Below, piece by piece: positions 51,299-62,795 of a stretch of 64,000 nucleotides of DNA. Under the pieces are notes generated by a model, which worked only from the letters and a program-made list of their open reading frames with translations, made no database searches and was not told the DNA's origin. Source of the stretch: Dryomyza anilis (Eukaryota > Arthropoda > Insecta > Diptera > Dryomyzidae); assembly GCA_951804985.1 (NCBI GenBank), contig OX638133.1, forward strand, positions 69,756,367-69,820,366, in the 5' to 3' direction. Made by a program: the position numbers and the translations under genes. Numbering within the stretch: the stretch's first letter is position 1; each line of letters starts with the position of its first letter.

Positions 51299-53173
51299 TT
51301 TAAGTTTATTGCGGAAAATATTCGTTGTTCCACATTTGCAGACGAATGTGGAAGGCAAGAAGCATATGCTATTAGTTTTCGCATTCCTGGGAAAATATAC
51401 ATGTTATAATCATCTTTTTTTATTTAAAATTTCTGACCAAAATTTTGTAAAAAATGATTTAAAATGTATGTTCCTCTTTCCTATTTGTGGTATTGAAATT
51501 GTAAATGCCTATTTTATATGATAGCAGTTATATCAACTGCAATATTGAACTTTTTGGAACATTTTGTGGGCTAAGAACAGACAACTGAAATAAAATTTGT
51601 TTTTATATATATACAGTTATACAGTATTCTCATTCTACTCCGATCGGAGTAAATCTACTCCATTTCATTTGTATTTTTAACATCCACTCCGGTAGTAGCA
51701 TTTTCTACTCCTTTCTCATAATTTTCTACTCCCGTTGTTGGGCCTTATCTGCTTAACCCCACTGCACCCCTGTGTCTTGTTTGTACCTTCGCTGCCACTG
51801 CATTTGGGATTTTTTTTTATATTTGTGTGCAGTGTTTTTTGTTGTAAATATTTCTTCGTCAATTTTGGACTTTGAATTCAGTCTACTGTTCTACAAGTTC
51901 GTATCACTGGATTGTGTATAAAAAGAAAAACACACTTATATTTGTTTTTAACTAGTATTATTTCAACTACGCACTTTTTTTGTTGCGGCAGACACTCATT
52001 TCGCATAATAAGAAAATGTTGTTTCTTATGACACGAATAAGTTCGATTGTTCAAAAGTGGCATATTTTTGACAAGCTGTACGATTTTAGGGCAAATACTT
52101 TCAATGTAGCATTTTTTCCGAGAAGCACACACTTTTAAAATAAATTTCGTTCTGGGAAACACTTAGTCTTTGCCCCAAAGAAATCTCATGTATTTACTAC
52201 TTATCGTAAACACATTCATTATTTACTGGTAACAAATGAGTGTTTGGGAGTAATAATTGAAGTGACTTTTATAAAGTGTTCTTGGGAAACATTTTAATTT
52301 TTATTTTTGTACTCCTTAATTAAGATGAGAGTCATAATCCTCTGAGTCTCTTGTCTCGACGCACGCACGCACTCTACATGAGGCATACAAATACAAGGAT
52401 GTGTGATCCCGAAAAATACATTTTGTTACTATAACCATTAACACACCGAGGAACTATTCCACACAATAAGCATCTCTCTTCTTTGGCCCTACAAACTGCA
52501 CTGTTTAATAAAAGGCACAAAAAAGTCCACCTGGACATTGCACCAACCAATTTTAATAGAATAAGGAATTTATTCCCCCGTGAAAACTATTTGCACCGTC
52601 GTGGTATCCACAAGTTCATTGTTCACTCTCCTTTTAAACCTTTGCACAGAACACAAAGGAAATGGTGAATCACAATTGTTACGAATAAAACCCTCAGTAA
52701 ATTTAATGGGCACGTTGCGAAAAACCCCAAACTTTTGCACAAAAGATTGCGAAATATAGGCTTTTAAAAATCTCTCACCAACATTATTTTTCTAAATAAA
52801 ATTATTTGCATTTTTAGCAGAATCAAAAATTAGTTTAGCGCGGCCATTTCCCGTCGAAACCAGCTCACGCATACCATCAAGCAACAAACCATCCAGGTCT
52901 CATGTCGTACTATTTTTACCTAAGTAAAAATAATGGTGTATGGCTTTCATTTTTTCAAAGTTAAGGGCCACTTCAAAGTTAAATTTGTTAAATTTATTAA
53001 ACTCAAAAATGTTAAATGTTTGTTTTTAACACAATTTTAACAATCAGCAATCGACAAACGTCTATGTCTTTCAATTGTCTTCAACATTTTGAAACATGGC
53101 GGGTTTAACCGTTATAAAGATATGTTGCAATGATATTGGATATTTCGATAAATCGTTAATCGATTATGAGCAT
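51299..53173. other. Unannotated DNA with an LTR fragment
   Basis: 51877-51950 matches the end of the solo LTR family (GAATTCAGTCTAC...GTTCTACAAGTTCGTATC). A TCTACTCC-rich patch with the palindrome ACTCCGATCGGAGT lies near 51635-51730. The remaining short open frames are not supported. Confidence 0.5.
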
Positions 53174-54467
53174 CCCAGCAAGAACATAGTCGTTCATTTT
53201 ATTAATCATTTTAGGGGTAGCAATGATCAAAGTGTCGATCATTTTTTTGATCACTTGTAGAATAGCGACGGGAAAAAAATGTTCAAAAATTTTGTGTTCG
53301 TGTGATTTTGCATCCCTTTCTTACGCACGTTGACACAGGTATATATATACATATGTGTCTCTTTCATTCATATCAGTGCTATCGACAAAATGGTTGTTAA
53401 AATGATCAACATGTTTATATAGCATGTAAATCATCAGTATATGTAAAATGATTATTAAAATGAACAAGCATTTAATCGGTCATTACTATTGCTAAAATGA
53501 ATAGTATATTGATCGATTTAACCTATGCTAACCCAACCCAATTATAAAAATACATTTTAGTGTTTAGTTGTTGTTAATGTTCCACGGTTTGCTGTTCCTG
53601 AGAAGCAGGCAATAGTAAAAGGTTTCTCTTTCGGACAACCAACGATTGCTCCAAGGATTGGCCACAACACCCTATTTGAGTTTTTGAACACCCTGAGGCC
53701 ATCAATCCCAACATCTATTTGCACTTCTGCAGTGTCTTGGAGGAAATCAACAGAATTTAATTGGAAATAGGATTGGATGCCAAGGTACAAAAACTCTCCA
53801 CTTGGAATAGATTGAATATCTATTTTTTTTCTACTCGTACCAAGAAGAGTTTTTGCACACAGAGGTAAGCCGACTACTCCAATTTGTCTAAGCGTTTGAA
53901 GGAGATCATTAACTGTATTTTGGGATACGTTGTTTCTGATTGCCCAAAATTTCATTTCTTTAGACTTTATATTTTCATCTCCTAAAAAAGTAGGGTTATC
54001 TGAATCATCGCATGATTCTGGATATGAATTAGATTCGTGGCTGGATTGGGGACTTAGTACATTTATGGAAGTTGGGTTTATTTCTACACTTGATACCAAA
54101 TTGTGTACACTTGATGCAGCACTAGCACTGCATTCCGCAACCAGAGCAAATTCTGACATTTTTTTATATTTTACTGCACTGCAGTCAGAATTCTTTTTTT
54201 CTTTGCTCATAAGGTTGCTGAATGTTTTTCTTTTCATTTTTTAAATAGTTTTAAGTTTTTTTATAGCTTTAATTAATATTTTTTTTACGATTCCTAAAAT
54301 ACTTCCTTTTTTAAGCGCGAACTCTCAGTTTGTGGTATACACATTTTTTCACGTTTTTATGTCATACGTCTGTTAGAAAGAGACAAATATATTATTTCAA
54401 AATAAATTTTTAAATCACATATGTGTTTAAAATGATTGATATAATGACCAAAAATTTTCCTACTAGG
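53174..54467. mobile_element. TIR-bounded DNA transposon of unknown superfamily
   Basis: The left end CCCAGCAAGAACATAG and right end (read inward) CCTAGTAGGAAAAT continue into matching TCATT/AATCATTTTA words for about 45 bp, an imperfect terminal inverted repeat. The 1294-bp unit encloses one minus-strand gene. A target duplication is not evident. The ends do not match hAT, Harbinger or Tc1 signatures. Confidence 0.6.
53557..54237 (-). CDS. Transposon-encoded protein, truncated
   Basis: 226 residues from ATG (54235-54237) to the stop at 53557-53559. The N-terminus is basic (MKRKTFSNLMSKEKK), followed by a Ser/Asn-rich stretch. A domain comes next with FWAIRNNVSQNTVNDLLQTL, LCAKTLLGTSRK and VQIDVGIDGLRVFKNSNRVL, then WPILGAIVG and KPFTIACFSG. 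This DGL..FK.S....WPIL plus KPF.IA.F.G pattern is shared with many invertebrate transposase-related proteins, which normally continue well beyond it, so this copy is C-terminally truncated. The frame is intact and enclosed by inverted repeats. It is not a known host gene to me. Confidence 0.7.
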   Translation of the reverse strand: MKRKTFSNLMSKEKKNSDCSAVKYKKMSEFALVAECSASAASSVHNLVSSVEINPTSINVLSPQSSHESNSYPESCDDSDNPTFLGDENIKSKEMKFWAIRNNVSQNTVNDLLQTLRQIGVVGLPLCAKTLLGTSRKKIDIQSIPSGEFLYLGIQSYFQLNSVDFLQDTAEVQIDVGIDGLRVFKNSNRVLWPILGAIVGCPKEKPFTIACFSGTANRGTLTTTKH

Positions 54468-54880
54468 ATAGGGCATTTGACACATATTTGAGAGCGTATT
54501 GTGGAGAATGCTAATTTTGGTTCATAGCGCCCTCTATCGAACGAAAATTAAATTCCGTTTCGACAACTTTTCGACGCAAGCCTAGTACTATTTGGGTGCA
54601 ATTTTTATTTTCGATTGTGGTGAGTTTAGTGTGGTGACTTTTTTTATGTAACTACTGAAAAGGTGAATTTTTAAGAGGTAAGTTGCGTGGTGAGTATGTA
54701 TCGGTACGCTGTTGTAATTAAAAGTTTGGGTGAATAAAAATTGCAAAAACAAACGAATTAAGCACAGCGCCCTCTATCGGACGAAAATTAAAATTTCGTT
54801 TCGACCACTTTTCGTCCAATGCCTACTACTACTTGCTCTTAATTGCAAGAATCTTGCAAAAGTTTACTTTTTATATTTAA
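54468..54880 (+). repeat. Direct repeat, ~240-bp spacing
   Basis: AGCGCCCTCTATCGAACGAA with the following ~65 bp (TTTCGAC.ACTTTTCG, GCCTA.TACTA) at about 54528-54597 recurs at about 54768-54836. Nature unknown; possibly terminal repeats of a small element. Confidence 0.6.
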
Positions 54881-55870
54881 AAAAAAAATGGTAGACAAAT
54901 ATCTTAAACTGCATATTAATTATAAAAACGAATAATAATTAATTATAAAATTATAATTAAATTATAATTAATTATAAAATTGAACACTAATTGTATTTCG
55001 ATTACTTAGTTTCCATAAGTTCAATGTCTTCAAACAACAATATTTTTTTTTACTTACACAAGAACTAAAAATCCAATAATATAAAAATTGGAATTATATT
55101 TTAACAAAAATCAAAAAAAAAATGTATAAATCAAGTGATATTGACGAGACAATTCAAGGCCATAAAAAAATGAACAATTACCAAAAAAAAAAGTATGCAC
55201 AAAAGTAAAAAAAAAAATAATGTTAAATTTCAGTGCATATGCACATTCGACGAACGAACTAGTGTAGCGACGAAAAGGGAAACATCATTGTTTTGTCTAT
55301 TTTATCTCTGGAGTTCCATTTGAATGTATCCGATTAACGCTTCAAAAGTGCTTCACAGGACCATATTTTTAAGATGCTTATATTCTTTAGCCTTGTAAAA
55401 AAAGAAAATAAAAACACATCTTCAGTAATGTTCGCTTTTATAAATATTTTGCGCGCTTTGCATTGTTACTTCTTGTTCAATATTTAGTAATATCATGAAT
55501 TCTTTTCAATTGCATAATTACCTTATGGAATATGTCGAATTTCTGGATATTGAAATAAAAGTCGCAAAACTAATTAACAGTGTCCTCATTTGGCTGATAT
55601 TGATTTTTGTGTTTTTTCACATATCCGAGGATTCGTTTGAAAGTGGAACAATAAAAATGCAAATAAAGCAGCATCGAATTTGTGGCGGGAAATTTTTGGT
55701 ACAACAAAGAAAACTCGTTGTTGTTGCCAACTGTACCGCTGTACTAGATACGTATGTGTATGTGGTGGCATTCGACTGTCTGTCTGTTGTTATGCGTCTG
55801 TTTGTTGCCGATACAGGGTAGCAACGAAAAGTTGTCGTTCGGAAAATGTGTGTATACGCATTGTAATTCG
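54881..55870. mobile_element. Rearranged fragments of the 56960 hAT family
   Basis: 55210-55330 matches 58150-58240 in plus orientation (GTGCATATGCAC, GAACGAACTAGTGTAGCG). 55590-55850 matches 57755-58050 in minus orientation (TTTGTGGCGGGAAATTTTTG, TTGCCAACTGTACC, GATACAGGGTAGCAACG). 54920-55090 resembles 57570-57690. The two orientations indicate an inversion or two insertions. Confidence 0.7.
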
Positions 55871-56038
55871 TTATTGTTGTATTCTCTGTCAAATGTATCC
55901 ATAATTTCTAGTATTTTTATGAATTATTTATACGGTAGCATTACGTTTGGCCTGGGGACGGTTCGCCTTGGGACGGTTCGCCTTGGCACGTTTCGCCTGA
56001 GGACGTTTCGCCATTTCATTGTGAATTTGATTGTGAAT

Positions 56039-56951
56039 ATGTCGAAATACTATTCGAATACATATCTATAAACACCACTATATTTAATATTAATAAAAAA
56101 TCAATTTCAAATAAATAATAAGCTGAGTTTTTTTTCCGAGTTGGCTGGCGTAGCTGCCGAAAACATTGGCTATGTTGAATATTTAAATTTTTTTGACAGA
56201 AATTGCAAGGCCTGTTGGGCAATTCTGTAGTAGCTTGCAAAAACAATTGGATGTTAGTTAGGGAATACAATTTCGAGCCATTTTCGTAATCCCGGGATTT
56301 CGGTATTGAATATTTTTTAATCCCGGGATAAGTTGAAGATACAAGTAATTTTCAAAAATATTTGTTTTACTCCATAATCAAACCATAATTATACCTGAGA
56401 CAGACATCTAGTAAAGTTATTATAATAACAATACTATAATATTCTAAATAAAGATAGGTGACACACATAACGTAGTATAGTTTGAGTAGTAAATAAAGCT
56501 ATGCGAAACAAATGTTACAGCATTTTTATTTTTGTTGGGCCCCACGGTTACTAGAGATTAATATATTCTAGTCCGCTGTACAGAGCACTATTTTTTGAAA
56601 GTCGTGAACATTTTTATTTTTGTTTTTCTATTACAGACTTCTAATAAAAGTGAAAACAACGTTTTTTTACACGATAGGTTTCCTTTACTTGCAGATCCTC
56701 AGTGGACACTTATATTGTTTCTTAATATTGTAGCTTTACTACATTGAAATTTGTAAGGTCGTGGTCATTTTTTTTTTTGTGCTGCCAATTAAATGCAGTT
56801 CAATAAAATTCATTTTCTAATATTCATTTGTCAATAAAATTTAAAAACCATTTCAAATAATTTATTTATTTTTTTGAATTTATTATGACATTTCAGTACA
56901 AAGAGCTTCTTTTGACAAAAAGCTTTCGGAAAGCTTTTGAAATTTGGCTGT
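56039..56951. other. Interior of the 4.7-kb unit, unannotated
   Basis: AT-rich. An AATCCCGGGATTTCGG fragment related to the 36947 hAT family lies near 56285-56335. No coding region recognised. Confidence 0.45.
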
Positions 56952-56959
56952 GTTTAAAC

Positions 56960-59196
56960 CAAGGATTGAAACCTAACGAATAACGGTTTCGATTTCGATT
57001 TCGGTTTTTTTCCACGTTTCGGTTACGGTTTCGGTTTTTAGTTTTTATAACGAAACGGTTTCGGTATACCGGTTCCATGTTACGGTTTCGGTTTTGATTT
57101 CAGTTTTTGTATAAATTTTCTTTATTTCCATATTTTTCAAATAATTTTACATTTTTTATATGGTGCTAAATTATGATTAAATTATGATATTGGGGTAAAG
57201 TGGGAAACGTAATTTAAACAATGTTTGTTGTTATTTTAGTAAAAATATTGTGTTATATGAATTATTTAATTGATTACGCCTAGAAAAAAATTTTATTTAA
57301 AATTTCGTGACCACAAACCAATGAAAAGCAACATTTTGACTTCACCTGAGATATGATCTGAATTGCAAAGAAGAAGAATTTTGTACAATTTTCATCCATA
57401 AAAGTCAAAGAAATTAAATTTCAACAATTCTGTTGTGAACTGCAATATATGTAAACTAGTGATGATCATTTGCAAGAGCAAGTCAAAGATTAAAATTTAA
57501 AAGATTAAGATTACCATTTATCTTAATCTTTTAAATTTTAAATAAAAGATCGAAGGCATTTTGTTTAATTATGAAAACGAATAGAATTTGAACAATAATT
57601 GTATTTAAGTTACTTATTTTCCATATTTTCAATTTCTTCAACATTTTACCAACAAAATATAAAAATAAAACCAATAACATAAGCGAATACTAACAGAAAG
57701 AAGAGAATATAACAATAACGATTACGATTCTTATACACACACTTTCACAACTCTTCGTTGCTATCCTGTATCATCGCATGGCAACAAACAAACGCATGAC
57801 AACCGACAGACGCATGACAACGGACAGACACATGACAACGGACAGACGCATGGCACCACACTACATGTTCGTATCTAGTACAGCTCTCTAGTTGGCAACA
57901 TCGAGTTCACTTGTGGTACAAAAAATTTCCCGCCAAAAATTCTATCAAAAGCTTGGATGCTGCTTTATTCGTATTTTTGTTGTTGTTGCACTTTCAAACG
58001 AATCAGCGGATTTGTGAAAAAAGAGAAACACAAAAAGCAATATATCAGCTAAATATATCACACTGTAAAATGTTCATATATTAAGTTTTATTACTTCATG
58101 ATTTTACAATTAACAAAAAAACTATATATAAAAGTAAAACAAAAATAATAATGTGCATAGCACAGTGCATATGCACAATCGATGTACGAACTAGCGTAGC
58201 GAAGAAAAGAGAAAAAACATTGTTTTGTCTGTTTTATATTTTTGAAGCGACTTTTGAAGCACTTTTAAAGCTATTTACCGCTTCATTCATATTTAGTAAT
58301 ATCATGAATTATTTTGAATATCATTATTACCTTAAAAACATAATAAATACGTTAAAATCATTTGCTCTTGTTCTTTTTTTTGCAAAATCTCGATCTTGTT
58401 CTCGTTTTTGTTCTTGCAAAAAGAACAAGAAATTTTAATTATCACTAATGTAAACAATTATCTGCCTTATACTTGAAATGTTTAAACTTGTCGAACTTGC
58501 ACTTCATTTTTCGTATTTCCTTAAATAGTTACTGAGATGTTAATAATTTTAAACTTTTTTAAATTTTTTCTTGCATTACCATTGTTTTGTTTATGTCCGA
58601 AATTGAGCAGTTTTGAAACATCAGTCAAAAATCCATTAGAAGACTTATAAATGGTATTCTATTGAATAGATCCTTTAAAAGAATATAAAAATATTCAAAT
58701 GAACTTTTCAAAACTTGTCCCATTTTACCCCAAGCTCCCCTATATATTTTACTAATAAAATAAAGGAAAAACCAATATTATTAAAATTTGAATCATTTTT
58801 AACGTAAAAATTTAGCTTGGAGTTGCTGGTGTTTTGTTGTTATTTCGATTAATGAAACAAAAAACAAATTTTAGACCAAATACCGTTGTTTTGGAAATAT
58901 CGTTTCTCAAAAAACAACATGTGAATTTTTGTACAACCAAAAATGTTTATTTTGGGAAATCCAAATTTTAATTAATGACATTTTACTTAAGATCTCCTAT
59001 ATAAAATATGTTTTTCTGTTTCTTTTTTTACTTTTTTAAAAACCGTTTTAAACCGGTATAAAACCGAAACCGTTTATATCGGTTTTGGATATCGGTTTAT
59101 TTCTGATTTTCGTATAACGGTTTCGGTTACGATATCGGTTTTAAAAATGAAACGGTTTTAAATGGATATCGGTTTCGGTTACGGTTTCAATCCTTG
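56960..59196. mobile_element. Non-autonomous hAT element, CAAGGATTGAAACC family
   Basis: A 2237-bp element with perfect 14-bp ends CAAGGATTGAAACC / GGTTTCAATCCTTG, flanked by the exact 8-bp duplication GTTTAAAC (56952-56959 and 59197-59204). Subterminal ~150-bp regions at both ends are packed with CGGTTTCGGTTACGGTTTCG words, as expected of hAT transposase-binding arrays. There is no transposase. The interior from about 57150 matches the flank of the transposase at 48327-50117, so it is a deletion derivative of that element. It includes a perfect 21-bp-arm hairpin at 57491-57540. Confidence 0.93.
57491..57540. repeat. Perfect hairpin, 21-bp arms, 8-nt loop
   Basis: TAAAATTTAAAAGATTAAGA plus T pairs with its exact complement across the loop TACCATTT. 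It lies inside the hAT element. Confidence 0.85.
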
Positions 59197-59204
59197 GTTT
59201 AAAC

Positions 59205-59733
59205 GAAAACTACAAAAATACTACGAATAGTTTCGTGGTATTTGTACCAGATAAATACCACAATGAAATCAACGAATACTACAATACAAACAAACCATTT
59301 CTTATCATATCCTTAATACAAAAAAAAAAATCCAAAAATAGTCTAAAAGCATAAAAAAAATTTCAATTTATATCCAAATATATAAAAACTTATTAGAATG
59401 TTAGCATTTCTTTATATATTAAAATTTGTTTTGCTAGTTAAAAGAATTGGGCATAGTTTATTTTAATTAAATCAAATCAAACAAAACATAAAAAAGCGAT
59501 GTAAAAATTTCTCTAAGTAAATATTTTTATCTAGTACATATTTTTTTAATCTCATTAATTTATCTATATGAGATAAAGACTTTTTTTACTCAAAAGATTA
59601 AATTAATTGTTTTGGTGAACATTTAAAATCATTTGATGTAATTAAAAAGTAAGTATTTGCATTTCAGAGCTTAATATAAAAATAAAATGCATTTACTTAA
59701 ATAGTGAAATTTTACAAAACATTTGAACAGAAA
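59205..59733. other. Interior of the 4.7-kb unit, unannotated
   Basis: AT-rich sequence upstream of the candidate gene; no clear promoter motif. Confidence 0.45.
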
Positions 59734-60106
59734 ATGGAACCATCTTTTATATTTAAAACTGAAGAGGTATTGTTTTAAATTATATACATATATTACGTAC
59801 TTATATTATCTTTTCGAGCAGATCGATGATACCATCTATGGATTTTTTATAAAAAACACGCCATGCAAAATCTTCGGATCGCATTATTTCATGCATGTGC
59901 CAAACATTGATGTTGCACAAATAATAAAAACATGTATACAAAATATTGAAATAGACAGTTATGAATTTGTGCAAAAGAATTGTACATTTTACGTAAATAA
60001 AACAAACGATGCTAATTCAAAAGATTTTTTTAACATCTATTTCAAAAATGATGTGCAAAAAATAATAAATATTGTTACAAAACATAGAGATTGGAGTGAT
60101 TTGTAG
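59734..60106 (+). CDS. Candidate two-exon gene, unknown product (105 aa)
   Basis: Exon 1 59734-59766 starts ATG in a good context (CAGAAAATGG) and encodes MEPSFIFKTEE. A 55-bp intron (59767-59821, GTATTG...TTCGAGCAG) has the usual fly length. Exon 2 59822-60106 encodes IDDTIYGFFIKNTPCKIFGS, HYFMHVPNIDVAQIIKTC and NCTFYVNKTNDANSKDFFNI, and ends TKHRDWSDL with TAG. Splicing restores a frame that is also open without it. I do not recognise the family; there is no signal peptide or membrane segment. It lies inside the inverted-repeat unit 55933-60640, so it may be transposon-encoded or a captured host fragment. Confidence 0.45.
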
Positions 60107-60550
60107 AAATATATATAAATGTTCAGGGAATATATAAATGTCCAGGGAACTTTCTTGCGCCAACAACACCCTACAACGCGGGATTCTTTCCACAATATCG
60201 TAAAATTATCTCGCCATACGATCAACTCCCTGTTGAAGTAAAAATACATATTTTATTCTAATTACTCTCTCGCCGAATTATTTCAATTGATTGACAGACA
60301 CCATGTCGAAGTCAACCTGTGCTCTGCCACAAACCTGTCACTGCAACTGTTCCAGACAATTGACCAGATGAAGACTCCTCGTCAAAATCAACCCGTATAG
60401 TGCTCTGGTACAATCCTGTCATTGCAACTGTCCAGATGAAGATTCCACCAGCGTTATTGCCTTCGACTGTGTAAAAGTTGTTTTAACTTAACATAATTTT
60501 CTATAAATTAGCTATTATACACATTTTTGATAACTAAAAACTTTTCAGAC
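60107..60550 (+). other. 3' flank of candidate gene with a ~75-bp degenerate duplication
   Basis: TGTGCTCTGCCACAAACCTG...CACTGCAACTGTTCCAG and AGTGCTCTGGTACAATCCTG...CATTGCAACTGTCCAG, each followed by GATGAAGA(C/T)TCC, form two copies at about 60318-60385 and 60397-60445. Confidence 0.5.
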
Positions 60551-60769
60551 AATTCACAATTAAATTCACAATGAAATGGCGAAAGTCCCCAGCGAAACGT
60601 CCCAAGGCGAAACATCCCCAGGCCAAACGTCATGCTACCGAATGAAACTTCTCATTTCGGGTAGATTTAGTTCGCCTGATTCTTGCTGCGTACTCAGAAT
60701 TTGCCCACTACGAAATTTGTGTTACTTTAAAAGTGTCTCGAGAGAGTAATTTATCACAATTGAAATCAG

Positions 60770-60850
60770 CAGTCCAGAACCTCAGCAGTCCAGAGGTAGC
60801 GCGCTGGACTTGCATTCTGAAGGTCTCGGGTTCGAATCCAGGCTTGGGCA
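60770..60850 (+). repeat. tRNA-like sequence, probably SINE head
   Basis: Contains GAGGTAGCGCGCTGGA (A-box-like) and GGGTTCGAATCC (a perfect B box), with tRNA-like spacing and an intervening arm GACTTGCATTCTGAAGGTC. The acceptor stem does not pair convincingly and the sequence continues into repeat-like DNA, so I favour a tRNA-derived SINE or tRNA relic over a working gene. Confidence 0.5.
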
Positions 60851-61519
60851 TGGGCACTCGTGGTGATATTAACCACAAAATTGTAGGGAATAGATTTCAC
60901 AGTACAATGGATATAGTCTTATGGTTTATACATTTTATTATTTGGAGGATATAGTTTTTATCGATCGAACTTTGTTTCTCGTTAAATTTTGATAATTCCG
61001 AAAATTGGTAATTGATATTAATTGTTCCTCCGAATAACTTAAGGCAATCTGTGATTTCATTCTTTTCAAATCAGTAATTATTTAATTTTATTTATGTTGT
61101 GTTGACTTATAATGTAACCAAACATCTAAATTTTGTATTTATCATTATTTAAAATTCTATTTTATTTAATACTTGCTTATAATAAATTTCCTGTTTATTA
61201 CATTTATTTCTTAATGTTTTGCTTTATTTCATGAGGTATCCGTAATGTTGATTATATAAATCTAGTGTTATACTGTAAAATAATTATTCTTATTGTACTA
61301 ATTGTAACAAATAAATAAATTACAAATAGTTTAAGTAAATATATGCCGCACAGTAGTTTCAGTAATGCATATTTTTAATCCTTTCGCACCTTAATTTACT
61401 CCTGTATTAAAATTTCTACTACATCAAATATACTCCATTTTGCAATTTGCTGCAAGGCCACCTATTAATTTTTAAATCACACATAGTGGCTAAGATAGGT
61501 TGGATTATCTATAGAATAT
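60851..61519. other. Unannotated AT-rich DNA
   Basis: Nothing recognised. Confidence 0.5.
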
Positions 61520-61781
61520 ATATCGTCGTTGTAGAACGAACAGTCACTAAATACATTTTCAAAATGTCAAATATTCATTTACAAAAATCTTTATAAATCT
61601 GTCAATTTTTAATCGATGATCTCAATTTTTTTATCACACGATAAGAAAATGTAAATCTATTAGTTAATTTTTCAACTTTAAAAATGCATCAATTACTTTT
61701 TATAATATTAATCAACAAACTCGAAAATTAAGTATTTCATAAAAATGTTTTTAGTGACTTTTCGTTCTACAACGACGATAT
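61520..61781. mobile_element. 262-bp MITE with ~40-bp inverted ends
   Basis: TATCGTCGTTGTAGAACGAA at 61521 continues AGTCACTAAATACATTTT. The right end is the near-perfect complement, finishing TTCGTTCTACAACGACGATA at 61780. No coding. The target duplication is ambiguous (TA-rich flanks), so the superfamily is not assigned. Confidence 0.8.
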
Positions 61782-62609
61782 CAATATGTCTGCATGGACA
61801 CATATTACATGATTTTGTAGTGGTTACTTAAAAAAAAAACGTTCTTAAATATACTTAAAAATATTTCAAAATATTTCGATAAAAATTTTAAATTATGAAT
61901 TTAAATGCGTACGTAATTAAATTAAATGCTTTTTATTTAATTTGAAATTAAAAAGGCGCATACGATTTTTGTATAAAATCTTACGTTTTTTATTTCAAAA
62001 CAATTTACATCAAATTTAAATAAATTTTATTTATTTTTATTACGTCACTATTTTTTTTTAGTGTACACATTTGTTGCAAATATATTTCCCGCGAAAAACG
62101 ATTATACTTTTGAATGTTTGAATTATTTTTATTACTTCAAAATGTTACATATTATTTTTTACGTCACAATACTTGTCAATCCGTGTACTTTTTTAAAGCC
62201 AGTGTCATAACCAGTGTGACCAGAAGCTGTAAAAGAATGTATTCTTTTACTACCAAAAATGGAATATAAATATTCCACTATGAAAATTTATATTCCACTG
62301 TAATATCTATTAATGCTATATATACTGGCCATTTAATAGCAAATCGAAAAAGTTTGATTACGATTCTAAGTAGTCATAATCAAAAATTTTGATTACGATT
62401 AGAAATAATCAAAAAGTAATAGAAAAAAAATGTCTATAACAAGCTGTTCTTTTTCCTTCGAATGTTACAGTGATTGGTATTTCCTGTTATTGCAAATATT
62501 CACAACAAATATATCAAAGTAGCAATCGCTGCTACTGAAGTATTTTGAAAACATGCTGTCACCGTTACTTTTGAGTAACGGTGAAAAAATAACTGTTACC
62601 AAAATATTG
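61782..62609. other. Unannotated AT-rich DNA
   Basis: Contains GATTACGATT / ATAATCAAAAA words near 62350-62420 that recur near 62800-62920, perhaps the ends of a small element, but I cannot define termini. Confidence 0.4.
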
Positions 62610-62795
62610 GCACATGTCTATGTCACTTTAAATGGTAACCTTACACATTATCTCATATTGTCTCGTACTTATTTATAGTCGTCTTAGACCGACTATAACT
62701 TTCATAATTCTTACTAACTTCATCACACCGACTATCACAATTTCTTTACTTTAAAATTGCCCATGTGACGAAACCATTCTTATTGGTTTTTGATT
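62610..62795 (+). repeat. 3' fragment of the dispersed ~0.7-kb repeat
   Basis: Matches the AATGGTAACC...TTATAGTCG(T/G)CTTAGACCGACTATAA...CATGTGA block, diverged. Confidence 0.7.

Larger units (their letters stand above)
55933..60640. mobile_element. ~4.7-kb unit with ~100-bp inverted ends
   Basis: The left end (55933-56038) starts CGGTAGCATTACGTTTGGCC, carries 15-bp repeats (GGACGGTTCGCCTTG) and ends CATTTCATTGTGAATTTG. The right end (60551-60640) is its reverse complement, finishing CCAAACGTCATGCTACCG. Between them lie the hAT insertion 56960-59196 and a candidate two-exon gene 59734-60106; without the hAT the unit is about 2.5 kb. It may be a DNA transposon of unidentified type. No clear target duplication. 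Confidence 0.65.

Noticed and set aside
53930..54244. Plus-strand 104-residue frame
   Set aside because: Antisense shadow of the transposon-encoded protein at 53557-54237.
57491..57540. microRNA precursor
   Set aside because: Perfect short arms, AT-only composition and a location in a hAT element; no evidence of a processed arm.
60770..60850. Functional tRNA gene
   Set aside because: B box is good but the acceptor stem and anticodon arm do not fold properly and flanks look repetitive.
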